A stretch of DNA of 7,055 bases from Candidatus Aenigmatarchaeota archaeon (GTDB taxonomy: Archaea; EX4484-52; GLR71). The notes beneath the pieces were generated by a model. It was not told the DNA's origin. It did no database searches and was given only the letters and a program-made list of their open reading frames with translations. Location: positions 1 to 7,055 of the forward strand of contig JAGLUQ010000044.1 of assembly GCA_023134675.1 (NCBI GenBank). Direction: 5' to 3'. The position numbers were made by a program, and so were the translations under genes. The number at the start of each line of letters is the position of its first letter. Positions within the stretch are counted from its first letter, which is position 1. This document shows positions 1 through 4,059 of the stretch, in pieces.

Positions 1-48
1 TACAATGTCCTGTTCATTGACAACGTCAAAGTATTCCATAAAGAATAG
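1..48 (+). CDS. C-terminal end of a truncated upstream protein
   Basis: An open frame from base 1 reads YNVLFIDNVKVFHKE and stops with TAG at 46-48; the rest lies left of the window. The ending 'IDNVKVF' resembles the last beta-strand of carbohydrate-binding or LamG-like jelly-roll domains, but 15 residues are too few for a family call. A T-rich terminator follows immediately, which supports a real gene end. Confidence 0.4.
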   Translation, partial: YNVLFIDNVKVFHKE

Positions 49-62
49 TAGTTAGGCTTAGG

Positions 63-80
63 TTTTTATATTTTTCTTTT
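63..80 (+). terminator. poly-T terminator after the truncated gene
   Basis: Three T runs (TTTTT, TTTTT, TTTT) broken by ATA and C begin 14 nt after the TAG at 46-48. Archaeal RNA polymerase terminates at such T tracts without needing a hairpin. No matching tract serves the convergent lipoprotein gene. Confidence 0.5.
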
Positions 81-118
81 AGGTGCGGAAAATTTATTGA
101 ATTTTTGTGCTTATCACT

Positions 119-1087
119 TTATTCTGAAAGCGGAATATTGTATTCAAAGCTATAATAGTCATAATTTTCATCATACCCTAATTCAAAAACTAATTTAATT
201 GTTTGTGTTGTTTTTGGTATTTTTTCGAATAATATATAACCACTCTTTTTGACACTTGGATATATCTGTGAAAATGTATCTAGTGTTCCACCATATTCAG
301 TTTCATATTGATTTCCTTGGTTATCTAAAATAGCTAAACCTAATGGAGAGAAATATTCTTTTTCATTCCCTATGTTTTTAGCTTCCATATCGACTCTGAA
401 ATATTCTTTTTTATCACCCCAGGCAACTAATGGTGTGAAAAATCCAACTCTTGTTACAATTACTTCAAAACTACCTTTAGATAATTGTTTATTTGTGGAT
501 ATAGCAGATTTAGAATAATCTTCTTCGTTCAGTTTGGCGAGTTCTTCTTCGGTATATGTTGGAAGCCCCCATAGTGATGTATCAAGTTCTTCAAATTCAG
601 CATTTTTTGTTTTAAAATTAAGATACATTGTACCACTTGATGAAACTGATTTTTTGATTTCAGTTATTGGTATTTCCCAAACATAAGCTAAAAAGTTTTC
701 ACCTGTTAAAAGAAGAGTATATGTTCCAAAAGATTCTTTATTAACATTTATAGTGCCTGTATAAACTGTTTCTTCATCAGAATTAACAATTCTAATTTGT
801 CCATTACCATCTCCAGAAACATATTCTTTAGAACTATCCATCAAACTAAATCTTGCTTCAATTTTGTTTTCATCAGCTATTGCTATAAAATTTCCAATAA
901 ATTCAGCGTTTGATGATCTTAAAGTTGTTTCGGATGTCGTTTGTTGAGGTGTTGTTTCAGAGGTTTGTGTTGATTGAGTTGTCTGTACATTTGGTTGATT
1001 TTCATCTTCAACACAACCACTTATAAAAATTACGCTAAAAAATAAGAGGATTAATAATCCATAATTCATTATTTTTTCTTTTTTCAA
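119..1087 (-). CDS. secreted lipoprotein with two predicted beta-sandwich domains (DUF4352-like C-terminus)
   Basis: The 322-residue protein starts with a Lys-rich n-region (KKEK), a hydrophobic stretch (residues 9-22) and a lipobox ISGC ending at Cys25, so it is predicted to be exported and lipid-anchored outside the membrane. Residues 26-55 are a Thr/Ser/Gln-rich linker, a common feature of archaeal surface lipoproteins. Residues 59-165 look like one beta-rich domain. Residues 203-315 follow the DUF4352 pattern (FRVDMEAKNIGNE, LAILDNQGNQYE, GYILFEKIP), an immunoglobulin-like fold of unknown role. The start is TTG, supported by a GGGTG Shine-Dalgarno six bases upstream and by the Lys n-region; an internal ATG at 1069 would lose both. 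The substrate is unknown. The gene lies just left of the first palindrome and may or may not belong to a cassette whose left end is outside the window. Confidence 0.85.
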   Translation of the reverse strand: MKKEKIMNYGLLILLFFSVIFISGCVEDENQPNVQTTQSTQTSETTPQQTTSETTLRSSNAEFIGNFIAIADENKIEARFSLMDSSKEYVSGDGNGQIRIVNSDEETVYTGTINVNKESFGTYTLLLTGENFLAYVWEIPITEIKKSVSSSGTMYLNFKTKNAEFEELDTSLWGLPTYTEEELAKLNEEDYSKSAISTNKQLSKGSFEVIVTRVGFFTPLVAWGDKKEYFRVDMEAKNIGNEKEYFSPLGLAILDNQGNQYETEYGGTLDTFSQIYPSVKKSGYILFEKIPKTTQTIKLVFELGYDENYDYYSFEYNIPLSE

Positions 1088-1093
1088 TCAAAA

Positions 1094-1098
1094 CACCC
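1094..1098 (-). promoter_or_regulatory. ribosome binding site deciding the TTG start of the lipoprotein
   Basis: The minus strand reads GGGTG, then six bases (TTTTGA), then TTG. GGTG matches the archaeal anti-Shine-Dalgarno sequence. The ATG at 1069 has no comparable site. Confidence 0.55.
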
Positions 1099-1144
1099 AA
1101 AATAATGCCATAAATAATGATATATTATAGATTATATGTTTTTA

Positions 1145-1152
1145 TTTATATA
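1145..1152 (-). promoter_or_regulatory. TATA box of the lipoprotein gene
   Basis: The minus strand reads TATATAAA, centred about 61 nt before the TTG start. This predicts a leader of roughly 35 nt, in line with this gene using a Shine-Dalgarno site. A weaker TTATTTAT lies closer, near 1111-1118. Confidence 0.4.
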
Positions 1153-1183
1153 CTTATCTTCTCGGTGGGCGTAGGCGGATTGA

Positions 1184-1283
1184 ATATAACATTAGCCGCT
1201 ATGAGAAGTTCTTGTACTTATGTTGATTGTTAGCAAGAATTTGGACGGAGCTGCAAGCGGAGTCTTAAAAGCACTTGTTATGT
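1184..1283 (+). repeat. attC-like site 1 (left copy of the ~100-bp palindrome)
   Basis: The left box is ATATAAC (1184-1190) and the right box GTTATGT (1277-1283), each one base off integron consensus RYYYAAC / GTTRRRY. In the integron model the crossover lies between G1277 and T1278. Inside, bases 1203-1249 are identical to 3258-3304 of copy 3 (47 of 47). The centre folds as AAGTTCTTG against CAAGAATTT. The left L'' arm (1191-1202, ATTAGCCGCTAT) differs from copies 2 and 3 and no longer matches the right arm TCTTAAAAGCAC. Instead CCGCT (1196-1200) can pair with AGCGG (1256-1260), a substitution peculiar to this copy. The site would belong to whatever lies to its left. Confidence 0.65.
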
Positions 1284-1316
1284 TCTCGCTAACCAATGTT
1301 ACCAAAGCGGCAAGGA

Positions 1317-1323
1317 GCGAAGC
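1317..1323 (+). repeat. GCGAAGC mini-hairpin
   Basis: GCGAAGC is a DNA heptamer known to form an unusually stable GAA-triloop mini-hairpin. It lies in the left-end spacer of cassette 1 and recurs at 1360-1366. Confidence 0.4.
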
Positions 1324-1356
1324 GACGAAGACTAAAATTTCCATTTTCTGTTATAT

Positions 1357-1369
1357 TCTGCGAAGCAGA
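1357..1369 (+). repeat. GAA-triloop hairpin, left end of cassette 1
   Basis: TCTGC - GAA - GCAGA is a perfect 5-bp stem containing GCGAAGC at its tip. The right ends of cassettes 1 and 2 carry hairpins with the same GAA loop but different stems (2215-2231 and 3163-3179). Confidence 0.5.
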
Positions 1370-1374
1370 CTAAA

Positions 1375-1397
1375 TGTCCGTAGGACGGGGGAGTTTC
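1375..1397 (+). repeat. TGTCC/AGGAC element plus G-rich block C, left end of cassette 1
   Basis: TGTCC-GT-AGGAC is a short palindrome running straight into CGGGGGAGTTTC. The same element (TGTCC-AA-AGGAC then CGGGGGTTCC) occurs at 2477-2497 in cassette 2. Related TCC-NN-AGGA motifs lie beside the C-rich blocks at both right ends. Confidence 0.5.
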
Positions 1398-1455
1398 AGT
1401 TTTATCTATTAATTGATGTGTTAATATTATGAACTAATTTAATATTGAATCAAGA

Positions 1456-2160
1456 TTAAAGTTTCTTAAATAAAGATTTATTTTTCTTAAAGCAATTCAA
1501 ACAGACTGGTTTTTCTAATGAAGATTTATTACTTTTTCCACAAATATGGCAAAATTTTTCCGTATAAGTTGGGTCTGAATACTTACTCCAGCTTTGATAA
1601 CATTTTTTACATAATGGATGACTAGGATCAAGTTTGATTTCTGTACCGCATCTTATACAATGACCTTGTTCTTCGTTAGATGATTTTTTCTTAGATGATT
1701 CTTTTTTAGGTATTACTTTTTCAATAGAAATTGAAACATGTTCGCTTGTTCGAATTAAACTAGTAACTTCATCATGTATCTCTTGATATAATTCTGGATC
1801 ATCTTCTTTAATTATATAAATACCCATTTCATTGTTGTTTTGTTGAGAAAAATCATATAAGTTCATTGATGTAATTATTGCTTCTTTTTCATTTATGTAA
1901 CATTTTGCATGTAAATTTTTACGAAATAACACTTTAATAAAATCCTTTGATTTTAACCAGTTACTTTCTTCTGTTTGTAAATCCACTTTGCCATAAATAA
2001 TTTTGATGTCAATTCTAAAATTGTTTCGGTCATCTAATAAGTCTTTAATTCTTTGATTAAATTTTAAATATGGGCTAATGAGAAATAGATTAGCATTTGC
2101 GTTTTTAATTAAATTTTCTAAATGATAGCTTATACCTGAACTATTCAAAAATTTTGCCAT
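1456..2160 (-). CDS. phospholipase D-like protein with two C-terminal zinc ribbons
   Basis: This 234-residue protein has a single PLD-like domain (about residues 1-140) and two zinc ribbons. The catalytic signature is seen as LHAKCYIN (His84, Lys86) followed by TSMNLYDFS (Ser98, Asn100) and NNNEMG. The Asp of a classical HKD motif is not at its expected place (Asn90). Related single-domain proteins act as dimers; many are nucleases rather than lipases, so a nucleic-acid substrate is plausible but not shown. After a Lys/Ser-rich linker (151-164) come Cys168/171/184/187 and Cys204/207/220/223, two CxxC...CxxC ribbons that probably bind nucleic acid or protein. No signal peptide is present, so it should be cytoplasmic. 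It is the only gene of cassette 1 and runs against the array direction. The start is ATG with a TATA box 26 nt upstream. GC content is low. Confidence 0.85.
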   Translation of the reverse strand: MAKFLNSSGISYHLENLIKNANANLFLISPYLKFNQRIKDLLDDRNNFRIDIKIIYGKVDLQTEESNWLKSKDFIKVLFRKNLHAKCYINEKEAIITSMNLYDFSQQNNNEMGIYIIKEDDPELYQEIHDEVTSLIRTSEHVSISIEKVIPKKESSKKKSSNEEQGHCIRCGTEIKLDPSHPLCKKCYQSWSKYSDPTYTEKFCHICGKSNKSSLEKPVCLNCFKKNKSLFKKL

Positions 2161-2182
2161 ATTTTAGATAGTAGGTTATATC

Positions 2183-2190
2183 TATATAAA
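2183..2190 (-). promoter_or_regulatory. TATA box of the PLD-like gene
   Basis: The minus strand reads TTTATATA, a canonical archaeal TATA box, centred 26-27 nt before the ATG. Transcription should start at or next to the ATG, giving a leaderless mRNA. It lies inside cassette 1, so the promoter would travel with the gene. Confidence 0.65.
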
Positions 2191-2214
2191 TGTTTTTAAA
2201 AATAATTATAATCT

Positions 2215-2263
2215 ATTTTACGAAGCAAAATACAATAAATCCGCAGGACAAGAACTCCCCCCG
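2215..2263 (+). repeat. right-end structured elements of cassette 1
   Basis: ATTTTAC-GAA-GCAAAAT (2215-2231) forms a GAA-loop hairpin with one mismatch. ATCC-GC-AGGAC (2239-2249) resembles the TGTCC/AGGAC element. GAACTCCCCCCG (2252-2263) is the inverted partner of block C at 1386-1397. Together with block B at 2273-2286 they mirror the left end of the same cassette. Confidence 0.5.
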
Positions 2264-2290
2264 TTTTTAAGGAAATGGAAATTTTATCGA

Positions 2291-2388
2291 ACATAACTAA
2301 TGTGCTTTTGAGATGTTCGTGTATTTAGTTCTTTTATTAGCACGAATTTGGACGGAATGAAGTGAAATCTTAAAAGCACTTGTTAAGT
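2291..2388 (+). repeat. attC-like site 2 (middle palindrome)
   Basis: The left box is ACATAAC (2291-2297, one base off RYYYAAC) and the right box GTTAAGT (2382-2388, exact GTTRRRY); the length is 98 nt, like copy 3. GTGCTTTT-G-AGA (2302-2313) pairs with TCT-T-AAAAGCAC (2368-2379) with one mismatch. The inner stem is TTCGTG against CACGAA, whereas copies 1 and 3 have TTCTTG against CAAGAA, so both sides changed together. Its left box pairs with the left end of cassette 1 and its right box with the right end of cassette 2, as expected for an integron junction with crossover between G2382 and T2383. Confidence 0.75.
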
Positions 2389-2476
2389 TCTCAGAATGAA
2401 ATAAGGACAAGCGAATGAATGTGAGCGTAGAGTAAAATTTGAGTTCCCCTTAATATCGAACGAAAGCGAGCCTAAC

Positions 2477-2497
2477 TGTCCAAAGGACGGGGGTTCC
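2477..2497 (+). repeat. TGTCC/AGGAC element plus block C, left end of cassette 2
   Basis: TGTCC-AA-AGGAC (2477-2488) is followed by CGGGGGTTCC. It has the same order and spacing as 1375-1397 in cassette 1, but the bases after the G run differ and match the right end of cassette 2. Confidence 0.5.
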
Positions 2498-2576
2498 GTT
2501 ATATGAACTAAAGCGTTGACGCTACACCAAGAAATGGAATTTCAGTAATTAATATATTGAAGTATTAAAACAGATA

Positions 2577-2584
2577 TTTATAAT
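2577..2584 (+). promoter_or_regulatory. TATA box of the cassette 2 gene
   Basis: TTTATAAT is centred about 29 nt before the ATG at 2610 (44 nt before the ATG at 2625). The first spacing gives a leaderless transcript. The box lies inside the cassette. Confidence 0.55.
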
Positions 2585-2609
2585 TTTCATCAGTAGTGTT
2601 AATATAATT

Positions 2610-3146
2610 ATGGATGGTGTTGATATGTATGATATTAATGAACATAGATATAGATTTTCACTTTGGGCATCTGCAAGAGCCAGTCAAAGAGCATTTACTG
2701 ACACTAAAACGATTATATGTGCTATTAAAAAATCTGAGTTACGAGGAAAAACATGCAATAATAAAGAATGGTCTGAAAGTCCAATGAAATTTGATGAATT
2801 CCACAGAAAGATTTGTAATGATCTTATTGAAAATTTGAATCATGAGAAAGCCACTTATGGGCGTGTTGCAAAAATTTTAGCAATATATCTAAAAATAAAC
2901 TTTATTCTTTCTGAAGATAAAATGATAAAGTCTGTGAAATTTATTCATCCACCTATTGATAGGATACTTTTGGCACAACTTGCTAAAGAATTTGAGAAAA
3001 AAGATAAGAACTTTTCAAATTATTGTAAGAAAATTAAATGGACTAAATTGAATGAGGATGAATATTTTGAATTAATAAACAAGTTAAGGGAAAATAGTTT
3101 AGATCAAGATTCCTTTTGGTGCATTGAAAAATATTGGAATCCCTGA
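2610..3146 (+). CDS. conserved protein of unknown function (HPPID / KYW-type family)
   Basis: This 178-residue soluble protein has no signal peptide or membrane segment. It shows a recognisable order of motifs: HRYRFSLWASARASQR (12-27), a helical segment KICNDLIENL (67-76), GRVAKILAIYLK (84-95), FIHPPIDRILLAQLAK (111-126), W144-TKL with Y152-FELI, and a C-terminal FWCIEKYW (169-176). From memory, bacterial proteins of similar size share this motif order (HRFAxWAxxRA near the start, HPPID in the middle, W-KIE-W at the end) and tend to sit in genomic islands; their function is not known to me. The start is uncertain: ATG 2610 suits a leaderless mRNA, while ATG 2625 has a GGTG seven bases before it. 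It is the only gene of cassette 2. Confidence 0.75.
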   Translation: MDGVDMYDINEHRYRFSLWASARASQRAFTDTKTIICAIKKSELRGKTCNNKEWSESPMKFDEFHRKICNDLIENLNHEKATYGRVAKILAIYLKINFILSEDKMIKSVKFIHPPIDRILLAQLAKEFEKKDKNFSNYCKKIKWTKLNEDEYFELINKLRENSLDQDSFWCIEKYWNP

Positions 3147-3162
3147 ACTAATGAATAGATAT

Positions 3163-3179
3163 CTTTTACGAAGTAAAAG
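3163..3179 (+). repeat. GAA-triloop hairpin, right end of cassette 2
   Basis: CTTTTAC - GAA - GTAAAAG is a perfect 7-bp stem with a GAA loop, 17 nt after the stop codon of the cassette 2 gene. It has the same place and loop as 2215-2231 in cassette 1, with a different but self-complementary stem. Confidence 0.55.
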
Positions 3180-3185
3180 GCAATA

Positions 3186-3211
3186 TGTCCTAAGGATTAA
3201 GGAACCCCCCG
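3186..3211 (+). repeat. right-end TCC/AGGA element and block C of cassette 2
   Basis: TGTCC-TA-AGGA (3186-3196) precedes GGAACCCCCCG (3201-3211), the inverted partner of the block at 2488-2497. Block B follows at 3219-3234. Confidence 0.5.
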
Positions 3212-3238
3212 TCGTCGTGGGAACTCAAATTTTATTGA

Positions 3239-3336
3239 ACTTAACTAATGTGCTTTTGAGAAGTTCTTGTACTTATGTTGATTGTTAGCAAGAATTTGGA
3301 CGGAACGAAGTGGAGTCTTAAAAGCACTTCTTAAGT
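3239..3336 (+). repeat. attC-like site 3 (right palindrome)
   Basis: The left box ACTTAAC (3239-3245) fits RYYYAAC exactly; the right box CTTAAGT (3330-3336) has C for the first G of GTTRRRY. The length is 98 nt. GTGCTTTTGAGA (3250-3261) pairs with TCTTAAAAGCAC (3316-3327) with one mismatch. The inner AAGTTCTTG pairs with CAAGAATTT. Bases 3258-3304 are identical to copy 1. The loop side carries an unpaired GGACGGAACGAAGTGGA stretch, an asymmetry that integron attC sites also use to set the strand and direction of recombination. Confidence 0.7.
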
Positions 3337-3442
3337 TCAGTCGCAAATCGGTTGTATCAAGGGTAGGGGCCAATTAAGTTAAAGAATATATAGCTCCAGA
3401 AAAGAAGAAGTAGTTACGGCTTAGCAATTAATTGCCAAAATA

Positions 3443-3450
3443 TTTAAAAA
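3443..3450 (+). promoter_or_regulatory. TATA-like box of the cassette 3 gene
   Basis: TTTAAAAA within AATATTTAAAAAG is centred about 27 nt before the ATG at 3473. There is no Shine-Dalgarno sequence before that ATG, so a leaderless transcript is expected. Confidence 0.5.
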
Positions 3451-3472
3451 GAATGGTAATAACCTCTAAGAT

Positions 3473-3889
3473 ATGAAAGATGCACTTATTTTAATACATC
3501 TGCCTTGGCAAGGCCATGATAAGATTATAGTTGGTGTTAGAGAGTATGCCCAGGACTATTTAATGAGTGGGAAACCAGTATATCAATTGTTGGATTGTTG
3601 TACACCTTGTGAATTGGGACTTGAAGATGTGATAACTGTTCCTGATAGACCTGAAGCATCATCAGCAATTCATCAAATTCTAGATATTAAGGAGATGCTT
3701 AAAACTGATGGAATAGCTGAGGCTGAAGCTTGTGGAATGTATAGATACTTATGTGTTGAAGGTATTGTAACACAATTACGTAAAGTTAGGATAGATTATC
3801 CTTATAATGAAAAACATGAAGCGAGAGTAAGGCAATTGAATGAATATTCTGTAGATGTTGAAGTTCTAGAGCATTTGAGTATCAAATGA
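3473..3889 (+). CDS. small soluble protein of unknown function
   Basis: I do not recognise this 138-residue protein. It starts with an Asp and a hydrophobic strand (DALILIHL, 3-10), then a likely helix and a second strand (KPVYQLLD, 34-41), followed by Cys42, Cys43 and Cys46. A second Cys pair (Cys87, Cys94) lies in CGMYRYLCVEGIVTQLRK (87-104), which faintly recalls the 'CV..T...L' region of isochorismatase-like hydrolases. The alternating strand/helix pattern suggests a small Rossmann-like alpha/beta fold, but the length is short for that family and no catalytic set can be confirmed. It has no signal peptide. It is the only gene of cassette 3, has a TATA box 27 nt upstream and a T7 terminator downstream, and is transcribed towards leuS. 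Confidence 0.7.
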   Translation: MKDALILIHLPWQGHDKIIVGVREYAQDYLMSGKPVYQLLDCCTPCELGLEDVITVPDRPEASSAIHQILDIKEMLKTDGIAEAEACGMYRYLCVEGIVTQLRKVRIDYPYNEKHEARVRQLNEYSVDVEVLEHLSIK

Positions 3890-3900
3890 TTAATCATTTT

Positions 3901-3920
3901 CTGGGGCTTTTTTTATTTTT
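3901..3920 (+). terminator. poly-T terminator of the cassette 3 gene
   Basis: TTTTTTT-A-TTTTT begins 19 nt after the stop codon and separates the gene from the leuS promoter. A TGATTAATCA palindrome overlaps the stop codon. Confidence 0.6.
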
Positions 3921-3967
3921 AGATTGATTTGCGATTGAATTTAACAGCCCATACCCACACAAAAACT

Positions 3968-3975
3968 TTTATAAA
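3968..3975 (+). promoter_or_regulatory. TATA box of the leuS leader transcript
   Basis: TTTATAAA is centred 27 nt before the leader ATG at 3999 and about 127 nt before leuS. It follows a purine-rich AAAAAC that can act as BRE. It starts 23 bases after the cassette boundary at 3945, so the array abuts but spares this promoter. A weaker TTATAAT at 4067-4073 could give a leaderless leuS mRNA. Confidence 0.6.
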
Positions 3976-3998
3976 TATTTACAGTGCCATAATAGAGT

Positions 3999-4049
3999 AT
4001 GCGCGAATCTGAAATGTCAAGTACTTTGCTTCTGGCTCTGCTCCTGTGA
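3999..4049 (+). CDS. leucine-rich leader peptide upstream of leuS
   Basis: The 16-codon ORF MRESEMSSTLLLALLL ends with TGA at 4047-4049, 49 nt before leuS. Its last seven codons are TTG CTT CTG GCT CTG CTC CTG: six leucines using four different codons, directly before a leucyl-tRNA synthetase gene. This is the layout of amino-acid leader peptides such as those of bacterial leu, his and trp operons, in which stalled translation on uncharged tRNA changes expression downstream. Its ATG is 27 nt after the TATA box, so the transcript should be leaderless and efficiently translated. The 5' arm of a GC-rich hairpin (4039-4059) overlaps the last leucine codons. The function is inferred. A chance ORF or a tiny hydrophobic peptide are the alternatives. 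Confidence 0.65.
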   Translation: MRESEMSSTLLLALLL

Positions 4050-4059
4050 GTGCGGAGCA
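4039..4059 (+). promoter_or_regulatory. leader hairpin overlapping the leucine codons
   Basis: TGCTCC (4039-4044) pairs with GGAGCA (4054-4059) around a 9-nt loop that holds the leader stop codon. The 3' arm could instead pair with TGCTTC (4027-4032), giving two mutually exclusive hairpins. A T5 run follows at 4076-4080, 16 nt after the stem, so this is not a textbook hairpin-plus-U terminator. In addition, bases 3998-4007 can pair with 4078-4087 (10 pairs, three of them G-T), closing the whole leader just before the leuS ribosome site. Confidence 0.5.

Larger units (their letters stand above)
1278..2382 (+). mobile_element. cassette 1 (carries the PLD / zinc-ribbon gene in reverse)
   Basis: The limits are the predicted G^TT crossovers of palindromes 1 and 2, giving 1105 bp with a single gene. 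The two ends are inverted repeats specific to this cassette. Block A is GTTATGTTC (1277-1285) against GAACATAAC (2289-2297), perfect over 9. Block B is TAAAATTTCCATTT (1333-1346) against AAATGGAAATTTTA (2273-2286), perfect over 14. Block C is CGGGGGAGTTTC (1386-1397) against GAACTCCCCCCG (2252-2263), near perfect. The left end carries longer spacers between the blocks than the right end. The gene is opposite to the usual cassette orientation and has its own promoter. A transposon with terminal inverted repeats is the alternative reading, but no transposase is present. Confidence 0.6.
2383..3330 (+). mobile_element. cassette 2 (carries the HPPID/KYW-family gene)
   Basis: The 948 bp between predicted crossovers hold one plus-strand gene reading towards its attC-like site, the usual cassette orientation. 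Its ends again match each other. Block A is GTTAAGTTC (2382-2390) against GAACTTAAC (3237-3245), perfect over 9. Block B is TAAAATTTGAGTTCCC (2433-2448) against GGGAACTCAAATTTTA (3219-3234), perfect over 16. Block C is CGGGGGTTCC (2488-2497) against GGAACCCCCCG (3201-3211), one extra base. Blocks A, B and C differ from those of cassette 1 at the variable positions on both ends at once. The crossover base at 3330 is C, not the G required by the consensus. Confidence 0.6.
3331..3945 (+). mobile_element. cassette 3 with its own attC core missing
   Basis: The left end CTTAAGTTCAGTCGCAAATC (3330-3349) is matched in inverse at 3926-3945 (GATTTGCGATTGAATTTAAC), 17 of 20 with two mismatches being G-T wobbles in a folded strand. 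The right copy ends in ATTTAAC, a perfect RYYYAAC box, but the palindrome core that should follow is absent and the next bases lead into the leuS promoter. The cassette therefore looks like the last one of the array, fixed by loss of its site. Blocks B and C of the other cassettes are not visible here. Confidence 0.5.

Noticed and set aside
84..115. Resemblance of GGAAAATTTATTGAA...TGTGCTTATCA to the left arm of palindromes 2 and 3
   Set aside because: There is no core box, no right arm and no central hairpin; similarity in AT-rich sequence can arise by chance.
1220..1432. A 70-codon plus-strand open frame across palindrome 1
   Set aside because: It overlaps the palindrome and cassette-end blocks, has no promoter or ribosome site, and its sequence is explained by the repeat.
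1184..3336. CRISPR-like repeats
   Set aside because: Only three ~100-bp palindromes spaced about 1 kb apart with genes between them; no short regular repeats or spacers and no cas genes.
1277..3345. Tandem transposons or MITEs with terminal inverted repeats
   Set aside because: No transposase or clear target-site duplication, and terminal repeats of one family should be the same in each element, whereas these differ between elements and agree only within each. Kept as the main alternative.
3946..3999. Bacterial -35/-10 promoter before the leader ORF
   Set aside because: A CATAAT occurs at 3988-3993 but no -35 hexamer stands 16-18 bases upstream, while the TATA box spacing fits archaeal promoters repeatedly in the window.
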